A DNA stretch of 64,000 bases from NCBI RefSeq assembly GCF_900115305.1, contig NZ_FOVW01000009.1:1-64000 (forward strand), written 5' to 3'. The translations under genes and the position numbers were made by a program. This stretch comes from Algoriphagus ornithinivorans. Lineage in GTDB: Bacteria; Bacteroidota; Bacteroidia; Cytophagales; Cyclobacteriaceae. The notes beneath the pieces are model-generated. The model was not told the DNA's origin. It searched no databases and saw nothing but the letters and a program-made list of their open reading frames with translations. Shown here in pieces: positions 36,455 through 46,006 of this stretch; the first letter of the stretch is position 1; the number at the start of each line of letters is the position of its first letter.

Positions 36455-38128
36455 ATGAATTTACAAAATAGAATAAAGTCCATTCTGGGCCTCTTGTTCC
36501 TATTTTTTGCTGGGAATGCAGCTTTGGCAACAGATTATTATTTCCATCCAAAATTGGGAAATGATGCTAATTCCGGGCTTAGTAAGAATCAGGCCTTTCA
36601 AAGCCTTGATAGAGTGAAATCTCTGAATCTTCAGGCCGGGGATAGGATTTTGTTGGCCGAAGGACAAACTTTCAACGGAAGCTTGGAAATCATAGGGTTT
36701 AAGGGAGAAAAAAATGAGCCCTTGGTGATTAGTAGTTATAGCGAACAGAATAATTCTCCTTCCAAACCAGCAAAGATTGATGCAAAGGGATATTTGAACG
36801 GTGTATTAATAGAAAATTCCTCTTTTATCAGGGTTCAGAATTTGGAAATAACGGCTGAAGGTTATGGAAAGATGTCTCCCGAGGGTCAAATGCGGGTAGG
36901 AGTACTGATCCTTGCCAATCAAAAAAGAGGAGTGAAAGGGGTAACTTTAGATAGCTTGATAATTTCCAGAGTTTTTTTCGAAGAAAAAGGTATTCAGAGA
37001 AGTGCTGAAGAAGTCAAGTCAGCCAATGGAACTCAAAAATATGGTTGGGGAATTCGGGTAATGAATCAATCAGATTCTGAGATGATAGAGGATATTGAGA
37101 TTTTAAATTCTCATATCTCAGACCTCAGTCATACTGGTATCAAATTAACGGGGAATACTGATCAAAATATCCGCAGAATTACGATAAAAGGGAACACAGT
37201 ACATAAAACGGGTGGACCTGGAATTCAGATGTCCGGAGTAAAATTTGTTTACGTAGCAGATAATGAAGTAATGTATTCCGGGAGCAATGATGATGGGAGA
37301 AAATGGGGAAGAGGAAGCGGTTTATGGACTTGGAGTTCCTCCATGGTATTGATCGAGAAAAATAAATTTATGTACGCTAATGGCCCGGGAGATTCTGCTG
37401 GTGCGCACATTGATTTCAACTGTGACAACATTGTGATGCAGTACAACTTCTCAGCCTACAATGCCGGAGGTTTTGCTGAGATCTTGGGGAATAATTACAA
37501 TTGTGCTTATCGCTACAATATTTCTGTAAATGACGGCCATAGGGTTAAAGGGCAAAATGGGGCTTTTCAAGAGGGTAAAATATTCTGGTTGAGTGGCTAT
37601 CAAGGAGGTGATAAGGAGAGAAAGGGACCAGTTAATTCTTATTTTTATAATAATACGATTTATGTCAGTGAGGAAATAGTTGCAAAAATTGCGATTGACA
37701 ATCGTTCCAAAGGGGTGCTAATTGCCAATAATATTTTTCATATTCCTGGAAAGACAGAGCTGGTGGCGGGAGATCAATACAAGCCTGATGATGAGTCGAA
37801 TAGGGAGTTGGAAGACGTTTTTTTCAAGAATAATCTATTTGTCAAAAATGGTCTTTGGCCTGAAAATGCGCTGATTCAATCAGAAGATGGAATTGTTGGA
37901 GATGCTCAATTTAGAGTGCCGGGGGGATTAAATGTAGAAGACTACATTCCTCAAAATGCTGCTGTGGTTCAGAGTGGGGTAAAAGTGCCATTCCTTACAG
38001 GAGATGAGTTTGGATTGATTGACGGGCTTCAATTGAGTAAGGACATATTAGGCAATCCGATAATGGAAAATCCTGGAATTGGCGCCATTCAGGTTTTTCC
38101 TCAAATGGCTGAAAAGAAAAATGATTAA
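36455..38128 (+). CDS. Secreted right-handed beta-helix protein, probable glycan-active enzyme
   Basis: This 557-residue protein has a signal peptide (LLFLFFAGNAALA) and then repeats of short strands with Asn/Gly turns, for example DYYFHPKLGNDANSG, VLIENSSFIRVQNLEI, LTGNTDQNIRRITIKGNTV and VMQYNFSAYNAGGFAEI. This is a pectate-lyase-like parallel beta-helix as in several polysaccharide lyases and glycoside hydrolases. No family-specific catalytic triad is recognised, so lyase versus hydrolase is open. Placed between two sulfatases and downstream of SusC/SusD, it is the best candidate for the enzyme that cleaves the backbone of the sulfated glycan. Confidence 0.8.
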   Translation: MNLQNRIKSILGLLFLFFAGNAALATDYYFHPKLGNDANSGLSKNQAFQSLDRVKSLNLQAGDRILLAEGQTFNGSLEIIGFKGEKNEPLVISSYSEQNNSPSKPAKIDAKGYLNGVLIENSSFIRVQNLEITAEGYGKMSPEGQMRVGVLILANQKRGVKGVTLDSLIISRVFFEEKGIQRSAEEVKSANGTQKYGWGIRVMNQSDSEMIEDIEILNSHISDLSHTGIKLTGNTDQNIRRITIKGNTVHKTGGPGIQMSGVKFVYVADNEVMYSGSNDDGRKWGRGSGLWTWSSSMVLIEKNKFMYANGPGDSAGAHIDFNCDNIVMQYNFSAYNAGGFAEILGNNYNCAYRYNISVNDGHRVKGQNGAFQEGKIFWLSGYQGGDKERKGPVNSYFYNNTIYVSEEIVAKIAIDNRSKGVLIANNIFHIPGKTELVAGDQYKPDDESNRELEDVFFKNNLFVKNGLWPENALIQSEDGIVGDAQFRVPGGLNVEDYIPQNAAVVQSGVKVPFLTGDEFGLIDGLQLSKDILGNPIMENPGIGAIQVFPQMAEKKND

Positions 38129-38164
38129 AAAGAATTTAAGCTTCAATTATATCGAATACCCAAA

Positions 38165-39730
38165 ATGAATTTTATGAAGAATAGGTCTCAAAGCTTTATA
38201 GCAATCCTGTTGGGAATGGTTTTTTTCCTCGCATGTCAAGATAAAGAGGTGGATGAAGAAGCTCCATCTAAAAAACCCAACATCGTCTTTATTTACATGG
38301 ATGATTTGGGATATGGAGATGTAAGTGCTTATAAAGCGGGGAAGCTTCAAACCCCGAATATGGATAAATTAGCCAATGGGGGAGTAAGATTTACTAATGG
38401 ATATGCCTCTTCTGCTACTTGTACCCCAAGCCGATATGCGATTTTGACAGGTACCTATCCTTGGAGAAATCAGGATGCGAAAATTCTTCCTGGAACAGCT
38501 CCTCTTTTGATAGATACGGCTCAATTGACACTGCCTAAAATTTTACAAAATCAAGGATATCATACAGCGGTAATCGGTAAATGGCATTTAGGTCTAGGTC
38601 GAGGAAACGTGGATTGGAATCAGCAAATTAAGCCGGGTCCTAATGAGGTGGGGTTTGATTTTTCCCACATCATGGCCGCTACCCAAGATCGAGTACCCAC
38701 AGTCTATATAGAAAATGGACAAGTGGTTAATTTGGATCCTAATGATCCTATTCAGGTCGATTATGATCAGAACTTTGAAGGAGAACCCACTGCAATCTCC
38801 CATCCAGAACTCTTGACTATGAAATGGCATCATGGTCACAATAACAGCATCGTTAATGGAGTGCCTAGAATTGGGTTTATGAAAGGTGGTACAAGTGCCA
38901 AATGGAGTGATGTGGATATGGCTGATCATTTTTTGGCTAAGGCTCAAGAATATGTTTTAGAAAAAGCTCAGTCAGACAGTCCATTTTTCTTGTATTATGG
39001 ATTGCAGCAGCCACACGTGCCAAGGACCCCTCATCCCAGGTTTGAAGGAAAATCAGGCATGGGGCCTAGAGGAGATGTGATTCTGGAAGCGGACTGGGTG
39101 ATTGGAGAATTCATCAAGACTTTGGAGGAAGCTGGAATTTTGGAAAACACCTTAATTGTTTTCACGAGTGATAATGGGCCTGTACTCAACGATGGATATT
39201 ACGATGACGCTGTTGAGAAATTAGGCGACCATACTCCAGCAGGACCTTTGAGAGGGGGGAAATATTCTTTATTCGAGGCTGGGACAAGAGTTCCTTTTGT
39301 AACTTATTGGAAAGGGAAAATCCAGCCGGGAGTTTCTGATGCTCTGGTTACTCAGATTGATTTGTTGGCATCACTTTCCGCTTTGGTTGGAAGTGAGCAA
39401 AGCGCCCCGGATAGCCAGAATTTATTAGATACATTCCTTGGGAAAAGCGAAAAAGAAAGAGATGCTTTTGTATTGGAGGCTACGACCAAAACAGCTTTAA
39501 GACAAGGAGATTGGATTATGATACCACCATATCCAGGACCGGCAGTTCAAAATCAGGTCAATATTGAATTGGGAAACTCGAGTGATTATCAATTGTATAA
39601 TCTCAAGGAGGATCTTGAACAGCAAAACAATTTGGCATCCAGCAATCCTGAAAAGCTGCAGGAAATGATTCGAAAGTATGAGGAAATCAGGGGTTCGAAT
39701 AATCAAATCCAACAATTAGAGTTAAAGTAA
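38165..39730 (+). CDS. Sulfatase lipoprotein (formylglycine type)
   Basis: This 521-residue S1 sulfatase has a lipoprotein signal (MVFFLACQDK), so it is membrane-anchored, unlike the other two. The formylglycine motif is C86-T-P-S-R in SATCTPSRYAILTG. FIYMDDLGYGDV and VFTSDNGPVLNDGYYDD supply metal ligands and GKWHLGLGRG is conserved. It has an extra region around residues 155-235 compared with the other sulfatases here. It is the last gene of the operon; a terminator follows 17 bases after its stop. Confidence 0.94.
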   Translation: MNFMKNRSQSFIAILLGMVFFLACQDKEVDEEAPSKKPNIVFIYMDDLGYGDVSAYKAGKLQTPNMDKLANGGVRFTNGYASSATCTPSRYAILTGTYPWRNQDAKILPGTAPLLIDTAQLTLPKILQNQGYHTAVIGKWHLGLGRGNVDWNQQIKPGPNEVGFDFSHIMAATQDRVPTVYIENGQVVNLDPNDPIQVDYDQNFEGEPTAISHPELLTMKWHHGHNNSIVNGVPRIGFMKGGTSAKWSDVDMADHFLAKAQEYVLEKAQSDSPFFLYYGLQQPHVPRTPHPRFEGKSGMGPRGDVILEADWVIGEFIKTLEEAGILENTLIVFTSDNGPVLNDGYYDDAVEKLGDHTPAGPLRGGKYSLFEAGTRVPFVTYWKGKIQPGVSDALVTQIDLLASLSALVGSEQSAPDSQNLLDTFLGKSEKERDAFVLEATTKTALRQGDWIMIPPYPGPAVQNQVNIELGNSSDYQLYNLKEDLEQQNNLASSNPEKLQEMIRKYEEIRGSNNQIQQLELK

Positions 39731-39746
39731 TTGATCACCAATCAAT

Positions 39747-39776
39747 AAATAGCCTGGGGAACCGGGCTTTTTTATT
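39747..39776 (+). terminator. Terminator of the polysaccharide operon
   Basis: AGCC at 39751 pairs with GGCT at 39765 around a G/C-rich loop and is followed by TTTTTT. Confidence 0.6.
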
Positions 39777-39916
39777 TGCTTACGCTCAACTGTTCTTGAC
39801 ACTCATTGATTGAATAGCATTAAGTGCCGTTCCTATTTTTTAAGGATTTGACATACAAATCAGTGCTAAAAAATTCCTACCAGCTACAGTGGCTGGCTTT
39901 TGCTTCGAAGCCACCC

Positions 39917-40027
39917 AAATTTTCTCCTCCTTAAGCAGAAGAAAAACCGGTGAATTAAGCCCTTATTGGCTTTAGCCAAACTCGAAGAAATTGGGCTAAT
40001 GCCCGGCCGGTATTAATCTCAATTTTT
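39917..40027. repeat. Intergenic repeat, copy 1
   Basis: This roughly 111-bp unit contains GGCTTTAGCC and GGGCTAATGCCC hairpins and ends TATTAATCTCAATTTTT. The second copy starts at 40138. Confidence 0.7.
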
Positions 40028-40137
40028 GGAACGGGCTAAAGCGCCGTTCCTATTTTTTTAGGACTGTGAATTCGATCAAGTGAAACCTAGAATTTACATC
40101 AGCTATAGATGCTGATTATAGCGTTAAATTCAATTCA

Positions 40138-40248
40138 AATTTCCTCCTGCTTTAGCTGGAGGAAAACTGGTGAATTGAGCCCTTTTTGGCTTTAGCCAAA
40201 CTGGAATAATCTGGGCTAAAGCCCGGCTGGTATTAATCTCAATTTTTT
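40138..40248. repeat. Intergenic repeat, copy 2
   Basis: It matches copy 1 in the same orientation, with GGCTTTAGCC and GGGCTAAAGCCC hairpins. A partial third unit (CACCTGCTTCAGCTGGTGG) follows near 40306-40380. The gap between genes holds nothing else apart from a terminator on each side. Confidence 0.7.
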
Positions 40249-40373
40249 TAAGGGTTTGGAGTGGCTTTTCTATTTTTAATGAAGCTATATTCAGTTCAAT
40301 GCTAAAAAATTTCCACCTGCTTCAGCTGGTGGATAAAGTTTTACAATTATAGCTATTCCCGGCTTTAGCCAAA

Positions 40374-40411
40374 TTTGAAAAAAAAATGCGGACCAACCTG
40401 ATCCGCATTTT
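40374..40411 (-). terminator. Terminator of the large T9SS glycosidase gene
   Basis: On the minus strand AAAATGCGGA pairs with TCCGCATTTT and is followed by a T-rich run. Confidence 0.8.
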
Positions 40412-40434
40412 CTAATAAAAACCCTAAATAAACG

Positions 40435-43400
40435 CTACTGTACTAGTAATCTATGTTGAATTAATTGATGCCCATATTGAATGGAAATCAGGTATAGACC
40501 TGGTTTGAGATTTCCCTGCAACTGAATCCCCTGACCATTTGCTTCAATCCTATTTTCAGAAACCCAAATCCTTCCGTACATGTCGGAAATGCTCAAGTTG
40601 AACGTACCCTCTTCCTGAAGATTGGGCAGCTGTATGGAAACAGGCTCAAAGCTTTTTACAGGATTTGGATAAACTTTAAAATCTGAAGGGTTAAGTAGGC
40701 CCGTTGTAGGTATATCCAACTCAGGCTCTGAATTCAGCATTCTTGCACCCTCTGTTTCATCATCAGAAGGTTTCTCAGAAATAGTAATCTTGTCGAATAG
40801 TGGAGCATCATTGGTTTGTGGTCGTAATTCGATTTGGTTAGAACCTGCTTTCAATTCGATCTCTATAGATTTTGTAGCAGGGCTTCCGCCAGCTCCACAC
40901 CAGGCTCCAGAGCTCGCAAAGCTTACAAATTTGGTTTCTCCATTGATAATCACCCTTGCAGATCGATTAACTGCTGAGATGTAGTCCAGATCCAAAATGT
41001 AAGTTCCGGCAGTTCCCACTTCTATATTTTCAAATATTATTGCTCTACTATAGGAGAAACCCATGTTTACCAATGCCCCATTGGAGGCAGTAGGACAGGT
41101 AGGAATTGCTGGAGAGCCTTCAAGTCTAGCTTCTTCAGCTTCCAAGGAAATTGGTTTTCGCTTAAAGCTGATTTTGTCAATGAATGGAGCATCAGTTTCA
41201 GTTCTGTAAATCTCTACGGTATTGACTCCTTTTTTCAGGTTTACATTTAGCTCATAAGAACTAGGGATTCCATTATTGAAACACCATTCTCCGGATCTAG
41301 TAACTTGCTTATACCCCAGAACTTCACCATTGATGAAGATTCTGAACCTTCTGTCAACTGCACTCATGTAGTGAACAGTCAAAACATATTCACCATTTGC
41401 TGGAGCAATGACTTGATTGAATTTGATTCCTGAATCAAAGCCTGCTCTGAAGTTTACTTGCTGACCATTAGAGGACTGAGCGCAACTTACTATAATGGCA
41501 TTTCCCACTAACTCCGCATTCTCAGCTTCGTAATCCATCACAACAAATGAACGGACAACATCAGGATCTTCTTCAGAAGGGTTTTTGCCTTCAGAAGCAA
41601 TTGCCAGTCGATCTATTTTAAATTTCTGAGTAGAATAAGCTATTGTAATTGAATGAGTGCCCGCTGTAAGGAAGAATGGAAGTGTTTTATCCTCTCCTCC
41701 TTCTGAAAAATGGAAAGGCTTCCAGTACCATTCAAAGGCATCATTTTCCAAATGATCCCATTTACGGAAGCGGTCATCATCGACTTTGATCCAAATAGAA
41801 TTTTCATCTGTGTTCAAAGACTGAATCTTAGCCCAGATTCGATAATGATCCTGTTCTTCTACATCAAAATTGAACACTACCTGACCATTTGTATCAGGTG
41901 GAGAGGTTAAAGAGGACTTTGTGGCTTTTGATTCCAAATACTCTCCTGATACAGCATCAGCATTGTTTTCAACATTCCAAGCGTTTCCAAATACTCCTGA
42001 TTCAGCCTCTAAATAGTAAATTACATCCGTGCTTTTCAAACCCCAAGGATTCGGGTCGACTTGGCAAGACTCTTCTGGGTTGGGCTCTAAATCGACCTCA
42101 TCACTAGTGGTGATAAGCGCTATCTGATCTAGTTTTAATGCTTGATTAGTAAACTGGAAACTGATTCTATGCTTTCCTGTATTAAAGGAATAGAATCTAG
42201 GTAATTGAATCCAAGAGTACTCACTCGAATTCAAACCTCCAATAGTTTCGAATTCTCCATCATTGATTTTTACTGCGATTCCAGTTCCTCCATTGGTGGC
42301 TGCTTTTATCCAGATTTTATAGGTTTTGGCCTGTTCTAAATCTAATTCATAATGGAATTGATTTGCAAGCGGAGATTCTCCTTCAAGGGAATTATTTCCT
42401 TGGATGAATTTGCCATTGGAAGCGTTTACATCCTCTTTTACCTCCCATTTATTTCCTAAATAAAGTGCGCATTCCGCTTCAAAACTCAAGATCTCAGGAT
42501 TAATTGGGGTAAAAGGCTCATTCAATCCCTGAAGATTACCATCGGATTCCCAAGTTGCTTCAGGAATCGAAGGAGTAGAAGGATGTGAGAAATAGATCTC
42601 CCCAATATTAGTCAGGTTTCCATTTTCATCGGTTAGATCAGCGGACTCCACTGGATTAGATGCATATCTGGCCATTGGCTCGAAATAGGCATATCGTTCT
42701 ACGTAATCCAAAGATTCCAGATAGGGTAGTGCCAATTTTAGAAATTCCGCTTGTATGGAATTGGTTCTGTTGGGATTTGCATTAAACTCGGTGATCCAAA
42801 TTGGAAGTCCGTAAATTCTATAGACGTTTTCGAGATAGTTTTTAAAGCGATTAAAAATTGCCTGAGGATCAGCATTCGGAGTATTGGCAGGATTACTTCC
42901 CCAATCATACCAGTGTACGGCCACAAAATCGAAGCGTACATCTCTGGCTTTTGCAAGTTCTGCAAATTCCAATAGCCAAGTAGTAGGTCCGTTTTCCCTT
43001 GGTGCCGGAGTACCCAAGCGCATTCCGGTTTTCATAAGGTTTTCGTAGTACCCTACTGCCACTTCAGGCTTACATAAATTGTTAAACTGACCGGATTGAT
43101 CATTGCAATTGTCAGATTCATTGAATCCTAATAAATGGTTGACTTGATCTTTTTCGATCACTCTCTGTAGTCCTGCAGGATTCGTAGCCCCCGCTCCCCA
43201 TGCCATTGGTACATATTCATAATTAGGTTTGCTGGTATTGGTGTTATTCCATTGGTAAAACCAGCCCGCATTAACTTCCGGTGTAAAGCCACCGGTTCCT
43301 TTTTTTACCACCCAGTTCCAAGGCAACACCCGAATGAAACTGACATTATTTTGTAATGCTTCAGGCAGTTCATCAATAACTAGATCATCTGTGGAGGCTA

Positions 43401-44304
43401 CATAAACTTTACTTTTACTAGTTCCATTATTTGCAACCGAAAAAGTGGCCATATACCCTCTTTTTAACACAAATGAAGCAGTCCGATCATTCATGCCATT
43501 TGGAATTCCTGCTCCTGAATAAATTTGTTTCTCATAAATGTCTGCATGGTTTCCAGTTTGATTGGATCCGGAATAAATGGTCAGGGCAGGATAGCTTTCA
43601 GAAAAAGGCCTGATCAAGGTGCCTTTCTGATAGAATTGATTGATGCGGTAGTTCGAATTCATATGAGCTGGGCCATGATTCACCCAAATCTGAGAAGTCA
43701 TATCGCTCAAAAACTTATTTGGTTCTATGTTTTCCAGAATTATCCAAGATTGCAAATCCAAGAAGTTGAATAGGGTTTGCGTTCCCACATTTCCTCCTTC
43801 TTTGATGAATAAGGTTGATTCTTTGTCCAAACTGATAATGCTTTTTCCAAGGGTAGCATTTACTTCCAGTTGGGAATTGAAAAGTGTAATCCCTATCTCT
43901 TTGCAGACAAAGCTGATGTTTTGAGGAATTAAAAGAGCTGCATCCGAAATCAGGAGATTATAAGCAATAGGTTTTCCAGGTTCCAAGGTTCCTGCTTTTG
44001 GATTTTTATCCTTGTTCAGATCCAGCTCTCCTTGACAAATCTGATGAGGAGATTTATTGGCACCAGGTAAACAAAAAGGCTTTGCACTCCCGGAATCTTT
44101 TCCTTCTGTCTGGCCGGGAGGAGTTGGTGCAGAGGGTCTTTGATTTACTTCCCTCCAGTTTGCTTCGTTGAAGAAATCATTGTTTTCCTCGCCGGTCCAA
44201 ACCAGATATTTGGACGTCTGTCCACAGGATTGAGCATTACTTTGTATTGATGTTATGGAACAAAGAATTAAAAGGCTCAACCCAATCAGGTAGATTTTTT
44301 TCAT
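40435..44304 (-). CDS. Secreted multi-domain glycosidase-like protein with CBMs and T9SS tail
   Basis: This 1289-residue exported protein starts with a signal peptide (SIQSNAQ). An N-terminal beta-rich region is followed by a catalytic-core-like domain at about 360-590 that resembles the Asl1/GH128 type: Glu396 in GFNESDN and Glu506 in WITEFN are the likely acid/base and nucleophile. Four carbohydrate-binding-type modules follow, each opening with an EAE or EAEN/EAES motif (near 607, 765, 923 and 1052); the last two are close copies. From about 1205 the sequence FKVYPNPV and GLYLISIQ is a type A T9SS sorting domain. It is monocistronic. GH128 enzymes act on beta-1,3-glucan, but the substrate here is open. 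Confidence 0.85.
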   Translation of the reverse strand: MKKIYLIGLSLLILCSITSIQSNAQSCGQTSKYLVWTGEENNDFFNEANWREVNQRPSAPTPPGQTEGKDSGSAKPFCLPGANKSPHQICQGELDLNKDKNPKAGTLEPGKPIAYNLLISDAALLIPQNISFVCKEIGITLFNSQLEVNATLGKSIISLDKESTLFIKEGGNVGTQTLFNFLDLQSWIILENIEPNKFLSDMTSQIWVNHGPAHMNSNYRINQFYQKGTLIRPFSESYPALTIYSGSNQTGNHADIYEKQIYSGAGIPNGMNDRTASFVLKRGYMATFSVANNGTSKSKVYVASTDDLVIDELPEALQNNVSFIRVLPWNWVVKKGTGGFTPEVNAGWFYQWNNTNTSKPNYEYVPMAWGAGATNPAGLQRVIEKDQVNHLLGFNESDNCNDQSGQFNNLCKPEVAVGYYENLMKTGMRLGTPAPRENGPTTWLLEFAELAKARDVRFDFVAVHWYDWGSNPANTPNADPQAIFNRFKNYLENVYRIYGLPIWITEFNANPNRTNSIQAEFLKLALPYLESLDYVERYAYFEPMARYASNPVESADLTDENGNLTNIGEIYFSHPSTPSIPEATWESDGNLQGLNEPFTPINPEILSFEAECALYLGNKWEVKEDVNASNGKFIQGNNSLEGESPLANQFHYELDLEQAKTYKIWIKAATNGGTGIAVKINDGEFETIGGLNSSEYSWIQLPRFYSFNTGKHRISFQFTNQALKLDQIALITTSDEVDLEPNPEESCQVDPNPWGLKSTDVIYYLEAESGVFGNAWNVENNADAVSGEYLESKATKSSLTSPPDTNGQVVFNFDVEEQDHYRIWAKIQSLNTDENSIWIKVDDDRFRKWDHLENDAFEWYWKPFHFSEGGEDKTLPFFLTAGTHSITIAYSTQKFKIDRLAIASEGKNPSEEDPDVVRSFVVMDYEAENAELVGNAIIVSCAQSSNGQQVNFRAGFDSGIKFNQVIAPANGEYVLTVHYMSAVDRRFRIFINGEVLGYKQVTRSGEWCFNNGIPSSYELNVNLKKGVNTVEIYRTETDAPFIDKISFKRKPISLEAEEARLEGSPAIPTCPTASNGALVNMGFSYSRAIIFENIEVGTAGTYILDLDYISAVNRSARVIINGETKFVSFASSGAWCGAGGSPATKSIEIELKAGSNQIELRPQTNDAPLFDKITISEKPSDDETEGARMLNSEPELDIPTTGLLNPSDFKVYPNPVKSFEPVSIQLPNLQEEGTFNLSISDMYGRIWVSENRIEANGQGIQLQGNLKPGLYLISIQYGHQLIQHRLLVQ

Positions 44305-44613
44305 GATAATCGGGTTTATTGATTTTCTATTCCCGAAGTTATCTTCTTTGATTTCCAGCGCTTTGGGCTATTCCGTCAGGTTCTGGGTGAAATAGGTCAA
44401 ATGATTTAGGAACTACGCTCCAAGCTCTTGGAGGAAAAGTAGATTGGGTGAATTGGGGTTTTCGAAGTACGATTTACGATGGGTAGAAGGACCTTAATCC
44501 TTATGCCATGCCTTTTGTTCAGTGTTAACGATGAACATTGCCCGCTTTCTGAAGGAGGGAAATCTAAACAAATACGCTATTCATCAATTACTCAATTACC
44601 CCTTCTAATTAGT
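44305..44613. other. Gene-free stretch
   Basis: No gene is seen. The right part (near 44510-44610) carries the GTTCAGTG, GATGAACA and CAATTACTCAATTACC motifs of the dispersed repeat family also found at 588-750 and 2500-2590. Confidence 0.45.
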
Positions 44614-45588
44614 CTAATCAATATTCTCCGGTCCAGCTTCCCGAAGAAGTTTATCTTCTATTCTCTTTTTGTCTTCTTCTATCAAGTCAAGCGTCACATT
44701 AATTTCGAAGCTAATGAGGATAATCAGAGAAGTAATATATAGCCACAGCATCAAACCAATCAATGTTCCGATAGAACCATAAAGCTTGTTGTAGCTGGCA
44801 AAATTATTCAAGTAAAAAGTGAATCCATAAAAAGCTAAAGTAATCAAGAGGCCTGCAATGTTAGCGCCTACTGAAAAGAAATGCCACTTATCATTTATAG
44901 CTGGAGCATATCTGAATACAAAGGCCGTCGTGAAGTAAAAAACAGCCAATAGAACCAAAAACTTTAAGCTATTGAATAAGAAAATCAAGAAGTCAGAATT
45001 GAATAACTGCATTTCCTCAATTCTTGTGATAACAATTGAGCCCAAAATCATAATTGTGCTGGCGGCGAAAATCGCCAAGACTAAAGCAACCACTATACTG
45101 ATGGCAATTACCCGGCTTTTGAAAAAACCTCTGCTCTCTTTGGTTTGGTACACAGAGTTGAAAGACATCATCATAGACATCACCCCCTGAGTACTGGCAA
45201 ATAGTGCGAAAAAGAAACCGATAGATAATAAGCTTTGTCGGGGTTTGGATACAATATCCATAATCGTGGTTTCCAACTGACTGTATATTTCCCCGGGTAA
45301 ACTCTCCTGCACAAAAAGTAATATATTTTCTGTAGTCACATAGGGGACAAAATCCTGCAAATAAGGAACAAGATTTAATAAAAAAAGCATGGTTGGGAAC
45401 AAAGCAATCGTAAAGCTGAAAGCCATTGAACCTGCTCTTTCATTGATATCATCTTTTTGAAGCTGCTGGATAAAAATATTTCCTAGGTCGTAGACATTTT
45501 TATACGGATCTCCTAGATGGACATTTTTTAAGCTTAACAGCCAATCATCGAATCTTTTACGTGCTTTTTTTATCCTTTTTTTAACCAC
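44614..45588 (-). CDS. YihY/BrkB-family inner-membrane protein
   Basis: This 324-residue integral membrane protein has about six hydrophobic segments, starting with AFSFTIALFPTMLFLLNLVPYL near residues 61-82. The motif DDINERAGSMAFSFTIALFP and the late IGTLIGLMLWLYITSLIILISFEIN are typical of the YihY (formerly RNase BN) family. Its function is unknown, possibly transport or lipid handling; it is not a ribonuclease. The acidic and basic tail (LDLIEEDKKRIEDKLL) is cytoplasmic. It is followed on the minus strand by nothing close; upstream lies the thioesterase gene, with 12 bases between. Confidence 0.9.
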   Translation of the reverse strand: MVKKRIKKARKRFDDWLLSLKNVHLGDPYKNVYDLGNIFIQQLQKDDINERAGSMAFSFTIALFPTMLFLLNLVPYLQDFVPYVTTENILLFVQESLPGEIYSQLETTIMDIVSKPRQSLLSIGFFFALFASTQGVMSMMMSFNSVYQTKESRGFFKSRVIAISIVVALVLAIFAASTIMILGSIVITRIEEMQLFNSDFLIFLFNSLKFLVLLAVFYFTTAFVFRYAPAINDKWHFFSVGANIAGLLITLAFYGFTFYLNNFASYNKLYGSIGTLIGLMLWLYITSLIILISFEINVTLDLIEEDKKRIEDKLLREAGPENID

Positions 45589-45600
45589 AGATAAGGAATT

Positions 45601-46005
45601 CTAAAAATAGGGTTTCAATAAAGCTAATAAATTTTGAGGAGGTCTAGTGGGTTGATGACTTACTTTTTTTAAAAAAGCCAAGGTAGTCCAGCCCTCTGTG
45701 ATCAGCTCATCGGCCTCATTAAAAACCTGATACTCAAATCTTATTTTCACTCCCGGGAGATGAGGGATCTGGGTTTTGATGGTCAAAAGCTCATCGTATT
45801 TACCCGGCTTTAGATAGCGAAAATGGCTTTCTAAAACCGGCATCATAATTCCCTCTTCCTCCATTTGTCTGTAAGAGAAACCCACACTTCTCATAGCTTC
45901 CACTCGTGCTACCTCAAAGTACATGGCATAATTGCCATAGTATACATAGCTCATTTGATCTGTTTCGGCATATCTTACCCGGATTTGTGTTTCGGCTTGA
46001 TACAT
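45601..46005 (-). CDS. YbgC/FadM-type acyl-CoA thioesterase
   Basis: This single hot-dog-fold thioesterase has about 134 residues. The catalytic and structural motif VRYAETDQMSYVYYGNYAMYFEVARVEAMRSVG is typical, with the Asp of ETDQM as catalytic candidate; YbgC has a similar DTDxxGxVYxxxYxxyfE pattern. It hydrolyses short or medium acyl-CoA. I chose ATG 46005 because it starts immediately after the mltG stop (TAA-G-ATG) and removes a non-conserved leader; the 46026 start would overlap mltG. It therefore sits in one operon with mltG and the YihY gene. Confidence 0.9.
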   Translation of the reverse strand: MYQAETQIRVRYAETDQMSYVYYGNYAMYFEVARVEAMRSVGFSYRQMEEEGIMMPVLESHFRYLKPGKYDELLTIKTQIPHLPGVKIRFEYQVFNEADELITEGWTTLAFLKKVSHQPTRPPQNLLALLKPYF

Positions 46006-46006
46006 C

